A DNA stretch of 64,000 bases. Source: an uncultured beta proteobacterium (GTDB lineage Bacteria; Pseudomonadota; Gammaproteobacteria; Burkholderiales; Burkholderiaceae). The stretch spans positions 1-64,000 of the forward strand of contig CAIOIX010000160.1 in the NCBI GenBank assembly GCA_903858445.1, in the 5' to 3' direction. The position numbers and the translations under genes were made by a program. Positions 28,053 through 37,936 of the stretch are shown one piece after another. The notes beneath the pieces are model-generated. The model searched no databases, had not been told where the DNA came from, and saw only the letters and a list, made by a program, of their open reading frames with translations. Each line of letters begins with the position of its first letter. Positions within the stretch are counted from its first letter, which is position 1.

Positions 28053-29507
28053 GTGTCTGATTCGCCAGTTGGGAAGCCTATTCCCATAAACGTTATAGAA
28101 GAATCTCTTTATGAGGTTCGAAGCAAGATTTATCCACGCTCTGTTAGCGGGCTCTTTGCCCGCTGGCGGTTCGTGCTCGTTATCGCTACTCAACTATTGT
28201 TCTATGGCTTGCCATGGTTTAGTTGGAATGACCGTCAAGCGATTCTTTTTGATTTAATTCAGCGAAAGTTCTATATCTTTGGCTTAGTTCTCTGGCCACA
28301 GGATGTGATCTACCTTACGCTCTTGCTGATTCTCTCGGCATTAGCACTCTTTCTCTTCACGGCAGTGGCTGGCCGTCTGTTCTGTGGTTATGCCTGTCCG
28401 CAAACCGTCTATACCGAAATCTTCATGTGGATCGAGCGCAAGATTGAAGGCGATCGATTTGCGCGCATTCGTTTGGATGGTCAGGAGTGGCCTTGGAGTA
28501 TTCGTAAGTGGCGCATCAAAATAACGAAGCATGTGATTTGGCTTTTAGTTGCTTTCTGGACGGGCTTTACTTTCATTGGATATTTCACGCCTATTGAGAC
28601 CTTGGGTGCTGCAATCATGCATCTAGCCCTTGGTCCTTGGCAGTTATTTTGGTTATGTTTCTATAGTTTCGCCACTTGGGGTAACGCGGGCTTCATGCGC
28701 GAGCAAGTTTGCAAATACATGTGTCCGTATGCGCGCTTCCAAAGCGTCATGGTGGATAAAGATACTTTCTTGGTGACTTACGATAAGGTTCGTGGAGAGC
28801 CTAGAGGTAGCCGTAATAAGTCGGCCGATCAGGAGTCTTTAGGTTTAGGTGACTGCGTTGACTGCAGTATTTGTGTGCAGGTTTGCCCAACGGGTATTGA
28901 TATTCGTGATGGGTTGCAATACATGTGCATAGGTTGCGGTGCATGCATCGATGCCTGCGATCAGGTTATGGAAAAAGTGGCTTATCCAAAGGGCCTGATT
29001 CGATACACAACGGAACGAGCCATTGAAGATAAAGAATCCAATCAAAGCGCTATTAAACATATCTTTCGCCCTAGAGTAATTATTTATACAGCCTTTATTA
29101 CGGTTTTAACTGCTGCATTTTTGATTTCACTAGCAACTCGTAATCCATTGCGCGTCGATGTGATGCGTGATCGCGGCGCGTTAGCGCGTGAAGTGGATGG
29201 CGTTCGGATTGAAAATATTTATCGCATCCAAATCATGAATGCCTCCGAGCATGCTATGAAGGTCCACGTGAAAGCCTTGGGCTTAAATAATCTTAAGATC
29301 TTAGATTCACAAGGCAGAGAAGTAAATGAAATTAACGTTGCCCCGGCAAGTAACCAGCTATTACCAATTAAAATTAGCACTACTATTGGAGATAATGAGT
29401 CGGGAAATTATCCGATTCATTTTGACGTATCTGCTGAGGAGATGGTGGGCGATAAACCTGTTATCAGAACCCGTGATGAAAAATCAACTTTTATTATCCC
29501 CCGCTAG
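28053..29507 (+). CDS. ccoG: Cytochrome c oxidase accessory protein CcoG (polyferredoxin; GTG start)
   Basis: CVDCSICVQVCPTGIDIRDGLQYMCIGCGACIDACDQVM 4Fe-4S motifs, CGYACPQTVYTEIFMWIER. Confidence 0.96.
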   Translation: MSDSPVGKPIPINVIEESLYEVRSKIYPRSVSGLFARWRFVLVIATQLLFYGLPWFSWNDRQAILFDLIQRKFYIFGLVLWPQDVIYLTLLLILSALALFLFTAVAGRLFCGYACPQTVYTEIFMWIERKIEGDRFARIRLDGQEWPWSIRKWRIKITKHVIWLLVAFWTGFTFIGYFTPIETLGAAIMHLALGPWQLFWLCFYSFATWGNAGFMREQVCKYMCPYARFQSVMVDKDTFLVTYDKVRGEPRGSRNKSADQESLGLGDCVDCSICVQVCPTGIDIRDGLQYMCIGCGACIDACDQVMEKVAYPKGLIRYTTERAIEDKESNQSAIKHIFRPRVIIYTAFITVLTAAFLISLATRNPLRVDVMRDRGALAREVDGVRIENIYRIQIMNASEHAMKVHVKALGLNNLKILDSQGREVNEINVAPASNQLLPIKISTTIGDNESGNYPIHFDVSAEEMVGDKPVIRTRDEKSTFIIPR

Positions 29508-29530
29508 ACTTTAAGGCGGATCTAGGAGAG

Positions 29531-29725
29531 ATGAATATGACAGAACAACAAGCGATCAAGCCTTGGTGGAAGCAGATGTGGCCATGGTTACTTATTAGTG
29601 GTCCAGCGGTAGCAATCATTGGTTGCGCTATCACTATCTGGTTAGCGGTGAACTTATATGCTGATAAGCCCTTGCATGATGGTGTAGTCAAGCAGGGTCT
29701 TAAGGTTGAACAGGTCGCCAAATGA
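29531..29725 (+). CDS. FixH/CcoH-like protein
   Basis: Short single-TM protein KPWWKQMWPWLLISGPAVAIIGCAITIWLAV, in the expected position after ccoG. Confidence 0.8.
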   Translation: MNMTEQQAIKPWWKQMWPWLLISGPAVAIIGCAITIWLAVNLYADKPLHDGVVKQGLKVEQVAK

Positions 29726-29985
29726 AGTACCGTCTCCTGATTTGGATTATGTGGCCATCTTTTTTAGTGTCTGGTCTGGCAGAAGGCTTGTTATTTAGCA
29801 TCGTCCATCCCTCCGAGCTTTTATTCTTTGGCCATCACCCTGATATTTCTGATGAGGGTATTTACACTCTTGGGTTTTTTATCATCTGGATGTTTTGCTC
29901 ATTCTCGAGCGCCTTAACTGCCTATATCCTGCCGGGCATAGAAGGATCGTCAGATGGCAAGTCAGCAGACCACGGTCTACTCTAA
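29722..29985 (+). CDS. Small membrane protein of the cbb3 cluster
   Basis: Two predicted TMs, ATGA overlap with the FixH-like gene. Confidence 0.7.
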   Translation: MKYRLLIWIMWPSFLVSGLAEGLLFSIVHPSELLFFGHHPDISDEGIYTLGFFIIWMFCSFSSALTAYILPGIEGSSDGKSADHGLL

Positions 29986-30755
29986 GTCTTTTTAAGTTGA
30001 GCTTCTGGACTACAGGCGCCGCTACTTCGATCGGGATTTGGAACGCCAGCTAATTCATAAAGCCCGTTCATGTCAATCAACTTAATATGGCGCTGCTTTA
30101 TTTGAATTAAGCCAGATTCAGAAAACCGAGATAGCATCCGACTCACCGTTTCAATCTGAATACCTAAGTAGCTACCTATTTCTACGCGACTCATGCGCAA
30201 GTCAAATTCATTATTGAGGTAGCCGCGTGCTGCTAAGCGTTGCGATAGGTTCAAAAGGAAGGAGGCTAGGCGCTCTTCAGCACGCATGGTTCCCAGGGAA
30301 AGTAGATGGCGTTGATCTTGAGTGAGTTCTCGACTCATGATTTTATGAAACTGCTGCTGTAGGGCTGGAATCTGTTGCGCTAAGTCTTCGAAGGCTTCAT
30401 AGCGAATGATGCAAACTTCACTTTCCTCTAATGCGATCGCATCCGATTGATAGCGACCATTACCAATGCCATCTAAACCCAAGATTTCACCAGGTAGATG
30501 AAAACCAATGACTTGTTGGCGACCATCCTGAAGGCAGTATTCCGTTTTAAGGGTGCCAAAACGAACGCTATAGACTGATCCGAGTGGATCGCCATGGCGA
30601 TAGAGGCTTTCACCTTTTTGCAGATGAACCCTTTCTTTGACTAGCGCATCAATTCTGCTGACATCACTAGAACTAAGTCCAACGGGAAGGCAAAATTGCC
30701 CTAAAACGCAAACCGAGCATTTACTGTTGGGGGAGTCTGAGGTGGTGTAATTCAT
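29982..30755 (-). CDS. fnr: FNR/ANR-type Crp-family transcriptional regulator
   Basis: N-terminal CSVCVLGQFC (Cx2Cx5C) plus a later Cys (GTLKTEYC); HTH MSRVEIGSYLGIQIETVSRMLSRF. Confidence 0.92.
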   Translation of the reverse strand: MNYTTSDSPNSKCSVCVLGQFCLPVGLSSSDVSRIDALVKERVHLQKGESLYRHGDPLGSVYSVRFGTLKTEYCLQDGRQQVIGFHLPGEILGLDGIGNGRYQSDAIALEESEVCIIRYEAFEDLAQQIPALQQQFHKIMSRELTQDQRHLLSLGTMRAEERLASFLLNLSQRLAARGYLNNEFDLRMSRVEIGSYLGIQIETVSRMLSRFSESGLIQIKQRHIKLIDMNGLYELAGVPNPDRSSGACSPEAQLKKT

Positions 30756-30832
30756 ATTAGATGTAATTATGAGACCAGTTTATTCTATTGAGGTGAAACC
30801 CCAGTCTTTTCTTCCTCTTTTAGGGTGCCTCA

Positions 30833-31552
30833 ATGCTCACCACTAGCCTTTTCCTGGCCATTTTTTTAGGCTCACTGGTAAGTGGTTGGCATTGCGCCTT
30901 GATGTGTGGCGGTATAGCCGCTGCAATCGAGCGCCCAGTACTGGTTTCAGCCCCCCTTAAAAGTAAATCAGAGCTCTTATTCCTGCAATTAATAATGCAC
31001 TTAGGGCGTTTAACGACCTATATGCTGCTAGGCGCCTTAGCTGCCTGGTTGGGGGCGGCGGTATGGCAGCAGAACCTTATACCCCTCCAGCGGCCTCTAT
31101 TTGCCTTTACGGCTGGAATCTTGATCTGGATGGGGCTACGCTTGCTCTGGAGAGGTAAGAGCGGTCAGCTCGCTCCAGGAAGGTGGTTTGGAGCCAAAAT
31201 TGCAGCCTATTGGGCGCGGTACTTTGGACAAATGGCTAGTCGTCCCTCTCGGTGGTTTAGTGGGATGCTGTGGGGTCTCGTTCCATGTGCTCTGGTTTAT
31301 AGCGTTTTACCCTTGGCTTTTTTATCGGGGGATGTGTTGACGGGTGCGGCTTTGATGTTGGCTTTTGGCTTGGGTACTTTGCCCAACCTGTTATTAATTT
31401 CAAAGTTTTCGGCTGCCTTGACGCAGTTTGGGCACTACGCTTGGGTGCGATATTTGTCTGCTGCCCTGTTTTTTACCGCGGGAGGATTTGGCCTCTATAG
31501 AGCTTGGGTTTTACCTGAGGCGTTATTAAAAGGTGGTTTTTGTTTTTCTTAG
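30833..31552 (+). CDS. Sulfite exporter TauE/SafE-like membrane protein (cbb3-cluster type)
   Basis: SGWHCALMCGGIAAAIE motif, multi-TM, cbb3 context. Confidence 0.85.
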   Translation: MLTTSLFLAIFLGSLVSGWHCALMCGGIAAAIERPVLVSAPLKSKSELLFLQLIMHLGRLTTYMLLGALAAWLGAAVWQQNLIPLQRPLFAFTAGILIWMGLRLLWRGKSGQLAPGRWFGAKIAAYWARYFGQMASRPSRWFSGMLWGLVPCALVYSVLPLAFLSGDVLTGAALMLAFGLGTLPNLLLISKFSAALTQFGHYAWVRYLSAALFFTAGGFGLYRAWVLPEALLKGGFCFS

Positions 31553-33180
31553 ACTGCTTTGGTCGCCGCCTGAATACCTGAATTGAGATCGGGATATTGG
31601 CAATCCATATTAAGCATTTCCAATAAGCCACTCCGCTCTGCGACATCACGTGGCTGGTGAGTTAGGCCACAAAGAATCAGTTTCACGCCAACGGTATCGC
31701 ATTGATGCTTCAACTCCATGATGGTATCCATGCCGGATGCATCAACGTAAATCACATTTTTTAAATCCAGAATCAAGGTTTGGCTTGGTAAATTCTTCTC
31801 AATACTTTCTAGAAGTTGTACTGCGCCAAAAAAGATTGCGCCGTAGATTCGGTAAGCATCAATTTTCCCAGCTTGATTTTCTAAGGCCGGGAAATCTTTG
31901 AGATCAGCAGTCTCACAGCGAGACAAGCTCGAAATTCGGTAGATGAAAGTAATGAATGCTAGCAGTAGACCAATCTCAACTGCTACCGTTAAATCTAGGA
32001 TGATCGTTAATGCGAAGACACTCAACATGGTTAGTCGATAGGCTAGGCGAAATTGCTTCAGATCAACAAACTTTTTCCACTCCCCCATATTCCATGCCAC
32101 ATACATCAGAATGGCAGCAAGACTAGCCAAGGGTACATTCTTAGCAAGGGGTGCGGCAAATAAAATGATCAGAATAAGAGTTAGTACGTGAATAATCCCT
32201 GCAATTGGGGTGTTGCCTCCACTTTGTACGTTGGTTACCGTTCTGGCAATCGTGCCGGTAGCCGGCATGCCACCAAAGAAGGGGGTGACTATATTGGCGA
32301 TGCCTTGAGCCATGAGTTCTTGGTTGGGATGATGGCGATCATGAATGATGCTGTCAGCCACTCTAGCGCAAAGTAGAGATTCAATTGAGCCAAGGAGCGC
32401 CAGCGTAAGTGCGGGCATGATCATAAACTGCGCAGTATCCCAGCTGATCGATAGCCATTCAAAATGGGGTAGGCCAGAAGGGATGCCGCCAAAACGACTG
32501 CCAATCGTATCTACAGGAAGGTTCAGAATTGAAGTCATGACGGTAGCCAAAACCATTGCCACAACTGTGCCAGGTAGATGGCTGAGCCACCCTAGACGGC
32601 TTTGAAAATGTCTCCAGCCAATCAGTAAGGACAAGCTACCCATTGCAAGCATCAATGCTGTAGGGTTGGCCGTATCAGCTGCTGCATAGAGCGCTTGAAT
32701 ACTGCCAAAAAAATTGGCCGGCATTTTAGGAATAGCCAAACCAAAAAAATCTTTTATCTGAGAAAGACCAATCAGAAAAGCAATGCCATTAGTAAAGCCA
32801 ATAATGACTGCGATCGGAATGAAGCGGACTAGTGTCCCCATACGCAGGAGTCCCATCACAAGCAGGAATACTCCTGACATTGCAGTGGCTAGCAATAAAT
32901 TAGCCACGCCATAGCGGTCGACAATACCGTACACAATCACTATGAACGCGCCAGCAGGACCGCCAATTTGTACCCGGCTGCCGCCCAGTAGAGAAATGAG
33001 TCCACCCGCAATAATCGCAGTGAAGATACCCGCCTCTGGTTTGAGTCCGCTCGCGATTGCAAATGCCATTGCTAGCGGTAGAGCAACTACACCAACCGTA
33101 AGGCCCGCTAGGACGTCCTTGGTAAAAAGAGAGCGGTTATAACCCTTGAAGCAACTTAGAATTTTTGGCTCAAAGATCAT
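31549..33180 (-). CDS. SulP-family anion transporter with STAS domain
   Basis: KDVLAGLTVGVVALPLAMAFAIASG, C-terminal STAS LILDLKNVIYVDASGMDTI. Confidence 0.95.
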   Translation of the reverse strand: MIFEPKILSCFKGYNRSLFTKDVLAGLTVGVVALPLAMAFAIASGLKPEAGIFTAIIAGGLISLLGGSRVQIGGPAGAFIVIVYGIVDRYGVANLLLATAMSGVFLLVMGLLRMGTLVRFIPIAVIIGFTNGIAFLIGLSQIKDFFGLAIPKMPANFFGSIQALYAAADTANPTALMLAMGSLSLLIGWRHFQSRLGWLSHLPGTVVAMVLATVMTSILNLPVDTIGSRFGGIPSGLPHFEWLSISWDTAQFMIMPALTLALLGSIESLLCARVADSIIHDRHHPNQELMAQGIANIVTPFFGGMPATGTIARTVTNVQSGGNTPIAGIIHVLTLILIILFAAPLAKNVPLASLAAILMYVAWNMGEWKKFVDLKQFRLAYRLTMLSVFALTIILDLTVAVEIGLLLAFITFIYRISSLSRCETADLKDFPALENQAGKIDAYRIYGAIFFGAVQLLESIEKNLPSQTLILDLKNVIYVDASGMDTIMELKHQCDTVGVKLILCGLTHQPRDVAERSGLLEMLNMDCQYPDLNSGIQAATKAV

Positions 33181-33199
33181 CTAGAGATTGTCTGCTAAT

Positions 33200-33601
33200 T
33201 TAGGGGGTGCGATTACCTACCCAGTAAGCCAGAGTAGAGGCAATGGCAGTGATCAGGCTTCCCCATGCGATATCAATCAATGCCAGGCGAGTTGGAAAAT
33301 CTCTGATAACGGCTAAGTTGGTGAGGTCGTAAGTCATATAGCAAAACAGGCCAAAAAGGGCTCCATACTGCAGTGCATAAATCCAAGATTGTTTTGATAT
33401 GGCCGGAATGACGACAAAGATACAGGCGCCAAGAGCGTAAAGCAGGTAGAAACCTAGGCCAACCCAAAGCTTTGGCTCGCTAGCCATCAGATCGCCCATT
33501 TCATCGCGATAGAGGTTTTTGGCGACCCCTAACAGCCAGATCAAATCAATGGCGACTAGGCTTAATAGAAATGTTAGATAGACTAATAAATACCGGAGCA
33601 A
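33200..33601 (-). CDS. DUF2177-like four-TM membrane protein
   Basis: IDLIWLLGVAKNLYRDEMGDLM ... MTYDLTNLAVIRDFP motifs. Confidence 0.8.
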   Translation of the reverse strand: MLRYLLVYLTFLLSLVAIDLIWLLGVAKNLYRDEMGDLMASEPKLWVGLGFYLLYALGACIFVVIPAISKQSWIYALQYGALFGLFCYMTYDLTNLAVIRDFPTRLALIDIAWGSLITAIASTLAYWVGNRTP

Positions 33602-33684
33602 TTTTGACCCTTTATACCTTTGCAGCTTGATTAAGTATTATGATCGAAAGTATGATGAAGTAGTTCAATTTAAAGGGAGTTGAT

Positions 33685-34122
33685 ATGTTTAAGCATTTAT
33701 TGGTGCCTGTAGATGGTTCTGACGTCAGTAAAAAATCTTTAAAAAAGGTCGCTGAACTCGCTCAGGCTGATGGTGCTGCCGTGACCTTGGTATATGTTTC
33801 TGATCCAGCGCCACCGATGGTCTATTCAGATAGCACTATGGGTTATGGCATTAGCGCAAAAGAGCACACTAAGGCATGTGATGCCTATGCAGCGGATGTC
33901 TTTAAAAAAGCCCAAACACAGCTTGGTACAGTAAAAGCAAAGACGCTGCACATGAAGACTTCCAATTTGGCTGAAGGTATTTTGGATGCAGCCAAGAAAG
34001 CAAAAGTAGATGTGATCGTCATGGCTTCACATAAGCGCACTGGCATTAAGAGCATATTGCTCGGTAGCGAAACTCATGAAGTGATCGTGCATTCTAAATT
34101 GCCGGTTTTAGTGCTCGGTTAA
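33685..34122 (+). CDS. Universal stress protein (UspA family)
   Basis: FKHLLVPVDGSDVSKKS and VMASHKRTGIKSILLGSETHEVIVHSKLPVLVLG. Confidence 0.95.
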   Translation: MFKHLLVPVDGSDVSKKSLKKVAELAQADGAAVTLVYVSDPAPPMVYSDSTMGYGISAKEHTKACDAYAADVFKKAQTQLGTVKAKTLHMKTSNLAEGILDAAKKAKVDVIVMASHKRTGIKSILLGSETHEVIVHSKLPVLVLG

Positions 34123-34140
34123 TTTCCACTCTGCATCAAT

Positions 34141-34171
34141 AAAATAGGGTCTATTAGGACCCTATTTTTTT
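34141..34171 (+). terminator. Rho-independent terminator after usp
   Basis: AAAATAGGGTC-tattag-GACCCTATTTT followed by TTTTA. Confidence 0.88.
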
Positions 34172-34204
34172 ACCTATTAATTACCAAGTATGGCCTAGGT
34201 TGTA

Positions 34205-35671
34205 TTAAAGCTTAGGCGGGCTTCCTAGAAGTAGAATTTCTCGAGTGAGCTGGCCACTCTCGTTATCGCGCATTGACCATAAATCTAATTGCATACGAGG
34301 GGAGTAGGGGTCTACATAAACACCATCTTTTCTAAGTTCAAAGTGAAGGTGCGGACCTGTAGATCTACCGGTCGTTCCTACATAACCAATCTCAAGACCA
34401 CGACGAACCTCATTGCCTAAATCTAGTTCAACGTTGTAATTGCTGAGGTGTGCGTAATATGTTCGGTAGCCACCATCATGCTCAAGGATGATGAGGTTAC
34501 CAAAGGCTCCACTAAAACCAATATGAACCACTTTGCCATTCGCTACGCTAAATACTGGAGTGCCTATGGGGGCAGCATAATCAACACCCATATGGGCGCG
34601 GTAGCGTTGTTTAGGTCCAGTTGCAGGCGCTGTAGCATTGGTATTGGCGGTAATTTTTATGGGTTTTTTACTGCGGGATACTGGAACGTTACCGACTCCG
34701 CGAGAGATGCGCCGATAGCTCAGGGGATTTGTCCAGAAGGCACGCTCAATAGCCTCTCCACCGCCAGTAAAGAAGCCGCCTGGAATATCGTCACGTTCCA
34801 ACCAGAATGCGCTAGCAAAGATCTCCTTATTGCTAGGGTCAAGAATTTCAGCAGCCCAAATTTGAGCCCAATGATCGCGATCTCCGAAATCCACCAGCAG
34901 TCGAACGACGCTGTTAGTATTTTCTAATGAGTTACTTTCTTCGGGGTAGATTTGCTTGATAAGTGAATTGAGCTCCCAAACAAGCTCAACAGGTAATTTG
35001 TCGCCGACTTTACGTGGGTCATATAAGACATCCCTCAAGGGGAGTTCAATTTCGGTATAGCGTTTAGATTCATCGCGCAGGTAATCTTGTTGGATCAAGA
35101 AGCCCCCTGCAGCCGATGGAGTGAATGTCCAAATCTCTGTTTTGCTATCTTGAATTGGACCATTCATGATGCTTAGTGAATCAAAGCGATTTCGATTTCC
35201 CAGTGCAATTGCGTAGGGAATGCAATTGCCACGCATGCGATCAAAGAAACCCTTAGTTTGATTCTTAAAGAACTCAGAAAATTGGGGGTTATCGATACCC
35301 AAGTTAGAAGGCAGATTGCTTTCAGTAAAGCTACGGCGATAGCAACCGCGTAGTACTCGGTAATCCAGATTTCCGACTGTATCTGCCACGAGTTCACTGG
35401 CATCTTTGCGTTTGAAGAGTTCGGGATCCAGGCTATTAGCATTAGATAATTTTCTAGCGCCTGAATCTTTAAAGCCAACCGACTTGCTAGCCTGAATGCT
35501 GACTCGCTGACGAATTTGAGGCGTCTTTTTAACGGCTGGCTTGTTCGTTTGAGCTTGGCTTGTCCCAATGGGCGCTATGCCCAACGATTGGATTGCTACA
35601 CAGAATGAGATGCCGATGAATAGCCATTTTCCTCTGGCGAGGAGTTTGCGGTGGTTCACATGTATTTTCAC
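34205..35671 (-). CDS. M23-family metallopeptidase
   Basis: YRAHMGVDYAAPIGTPVFSVANGKV, GPHLHFELRKDGVYVDP. Confidence 0.92.
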   Translation of the reverse strand: MKIHVNHRKLLARGKWLFIGISFCVAIQSLGIAPIGTSQAQTNKPAVKKTPQIRQRVSIQASKSVGFKDSGARKLSNANSLDPELFKRKDASELVADTVGNLDYRVLRGCYRRSFTESNLPSNLGIDNPQFSEFFKNQTKGFFDRMRGNCIPYAIALGNRNRFDSLSIMNGPIQDSKTEIWTFTPSAAGGFLIQQDYLRDESKRYTEIELPLRDVLYDPRKVGDKLPVELVWELNSLIKQIYPEESNSLENTNSVVRLLVDFGDRDHWAQIWAAEILDPSNKEIFASAFWLERDDIPGGFFTGGGEAIERAFWTNPLSYRRISRGVGNVPVSRSKKPIKITANTNATAPATGPKQRYRAHMGVDYAAPIGTPVFSVANGKVVHIGFSGAFGNLIILEHDGGYRTYYAHLSNYNVELDLGNEVRRGLEIGYVGTTGRSTGPHLHFELRKDGVYVDPYSPRMQLDLWSMRDNESGQLTREILLLGSPPKL

Positions 35672-35766
35672 TGACTAATTATCTAATAATGTGAGTCCCA
35701 CCCCAAATATTGATGCTGTGTCGCAGCAATTTGACCTACATCCCTTGGGTGTATTGCGCGAACGGC

Positions 35767-36696
35767 TTATTCATTCTCGTCTGGTGCTAGCTTCAGAACT
35801 TCAAATGCCGCTTTAAGGCGAATTTCATAGTTCTTCTTCACCTTAGCCGCTTCATCTGCAGGCCATTTCTTAAAGCCTTCGCCTTTGGCAATGCCACTCT
35901 TGCCAGCTTTCACTAAATCCATTACACAGGCAGGGGGCGCAGTGATATTCGAGAGGGATGGATAAATCACCTCAGCTGCCAAGGTCATACCCTCCCAGCC
36001 GGAAATTTCTTTTTGAGTCATGGGGCCTACTGCTGCATAGCGAAAGCCAAAGCTATATCGAACAGCCGTATCAATGTCTGCGGGGGTAGCGATGCCTTCT
36101 TGAACAAGTGAAAGCGCTTCACGCATTAAGGCATGCTGAATGCGATTCGCCAAAAATCCAGGGATATCCTTTTTAACCAAAACTGGTTTTTTACCGTGGG
36201 CGCGATAAAACTCGCACACCTTCTCTGCTAAGACTGGATCGGATTTTTCGCCTAATACTATCTCTACTAGTGGCACTACATGGGCAGGCATAAAGTAGTG
36301 GGCATTAAACATACGATGCGCAGTAGAGAGGCCTTTTGCAATATCGCTAATGGGGAAGCCTGAGCTATTACTGCCAATAGGAACATTAGCAGGGACCCGC
36401 TGATCTAAATTTGCGAAGAGCTCTTTTTTGAGATCCATGCGCTCTGAAACTGTTTCAATAACAAGGTCAGTATTAGCCCAGTCATTCCATCCTGCGATAG
36501 TGCCACCGATCAGTTCACCGCCTTGATCACGCCATTTGAGATCAATCGCATCGGCACAAGCCTCAATCGCTTTAAAGGTACCATCAGCTTTTGTTTGATC
36601 GCGGCCGAGAATAATAGTCTTCGCACCATAAGCTAAAAAGCCAGCTGCAATTCCAACGCCCATTGTGCCCGTGCCCATCACTACGACTTTGCTCAT
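35767..36696 (-). CDS. 3-hydroxyacyl-CoA dehydrogenase-family NAD-dependent dehydrogenase
   Basis: GTGTMGVGIAAGFL Rossmann motif, HYFMPAHVVPLVEIV, PGFLANRIQHAL. Confidence 0.9.
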   Translation of the reverse strand: MSKVVVMGTGTMGVGIAAGFLAYGAKTIILGRDQTKADGTFKAIEACADAIDLKWRDQGGELIGGTIAGWNDWANTDLVIETVSERMDLKKELFANLDQRVPANVPIGSNSSGFPISDIAKGLSTAHRMFNAHYFMPAHVVPLVEIVLGEKSDPVLAEKVCEFYRAHGKKPVLVKKDIPGFLANRIQHALMREALSLVQEGIATPADIDTAVRYSFGFRYAAVGPMTQKEISGWEGMTLAAEVIYPSLSNITAPPACVMDLVKAGKSGIAKGEGFKKWPADEAAKVKKNYEIRLKAAFEVLKLAPDENE

Positions 36697-36802
36697 ATTT
36701 CTTCCATTAACTAAGTTGGTTTGAACCTGAATTATTCCTCATTTAAGAATGTTCGAATGATTTAAATTCTAGATACAATCATTTTTTGATTAAGGAGCCT
36801 AG

Positions 36803-37936
36803 ATGCCTATCATTGAGTCCGTACAAGTTGCCTCAGTTGCAGTTCCTTTGGATAAAGTTACTTCCTTCTCAACCCGCACAGTATCTGAGCGTCATTACTG
36901 TTTAGTTAAGGTGCGCGGCAAAGATGGCAATGAGGGTATTGGATTTTGTTACGTAGGTAGCGCCGGTGGTGATATCGCCAAACTCGCGGTGGAGCAATTG
37001 TTAGCACCCAAACTTATTGGCCAGAATAGTCATCGTAGTGAAGGCCTATGGATGGACATGTATAACGAATCCATTTTGCAAGGCCGCACTGGCGCTGTCA
37101 TGCGTGGCATTTCTATCTTAGATACTGCGCTTTGGGATCTCAATGCGCGCTCAGCAAAACTCCCCTTGCATCACTACCTTGGTTCCGTGGTTCATGATCG
37201 TGTCCCTGCATATGCCAGTGGTGGCTATTACTTAGAGGGTAAGACACCCGCTAAGTTAGGCAAGGAGATGGAGTCGTATGTGACCCAAGGTTTTAAGGCC
37301 GTCAAGATGAAGGTGGGCCGTCTGTCTCCTCGTGAAGAAGAGGCACGTGTCAAGGCAGCTCGTAAGGCGGTTGGTGATGATGTGTTGCTGACGCTGGATG
37401 CGAATAATGCATGGCGAGATTTACCCACAGCACTTGAATATATTCGTCGCTTTGAAGCTTACAACCCCTATTGGATTGAAGAGCCGTTTTCTCCAGATGC
37501 GATTGATCTTCATGCCGCTTTAGCGCGTCACACCAAAATCAATGTAGCTACTGGCGAGATGGAAGCCGGGCGCTGGCGTTTTAGAGAACTTATTGATGCT
37601 GGTGGCGTCGCCATTTTGCAATCAGATGCCGCAGTATGTGGTGGTATCACTGAGTGGCGCCGCATATCCGCCTATGCCGATGTCAAGGGTATTACGGTTT
37701 GTCCACATTGGATGCATGATTTGCATGCGCCATTGGTAGCAGCCACTCCTAATGCGCGTTTTGTCGAGTTCTTCTTGGATGATCAAGTGCTCAATTTCCG
37801 CCGACTCATTAACAAGCAGTTGACCTTTAAAAATGGCGATTTGATATTGCATCAAACTCCTGGCCTTGGCTTTGAGTTTGACGAGTCTGCCGTCAAAAAA
37901 TATGCCGGTAAAGCGGCTTGGACGAAGATTGTATGA
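36803..37936 (+). CDS. Mandelate racemase/muconate lactonizing enzyme family (enolase superfamily)
   Basis: KAVKMKVG (KxK), LTLDANNAW, WIEEPF, CPHWMHDLHAPL. Confidence 0.93.
   Translation: MPIIESVQVASVAVPLDKVTSFSTRTVSERHYCLVKVRGKDGNEGIGFCYVGSAGGDIAKLAVEQLLAPKLIGQNSHRSEGLWMDMYNESILQGRTGAVMRGISILDTALWDLNARSAKLPLHHYLGSVVHDRVPAYASGGYYLEGKTPAKLGKEMESYVTQGFKAVKMKVGRLSPREEEARVKAARKAVGDDVLLTLDANNAWRDLPTALEYIRRFEAYNPYWIEEPFSPDAIDLHAALARHTKINVATGEMEAGRWRFRELIDAGGVAILQSDAAVCGGITEWRRISAYADVKGITVCPHWMHDLHAPLVAATPNARFVEFFLDDQVLNFRRLINKQLTFKNGDLILHQTPGLGFEFDESAVKKYAGKAAWTKIV

Noticed and set aside
33627-33648. TTGATTAAGTATTATGATC upstream of the universal stress protein as an FNR box
   Set aside because: Only one half-site matches; the second half is not ATCAA at the correct 4-nt spacing.
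34448-34927. 159-aa ORF antisense to the M23 peptidase
   Set aside because: Sense gene has clear M23 motifs; antisense translation has no recognisable domain.
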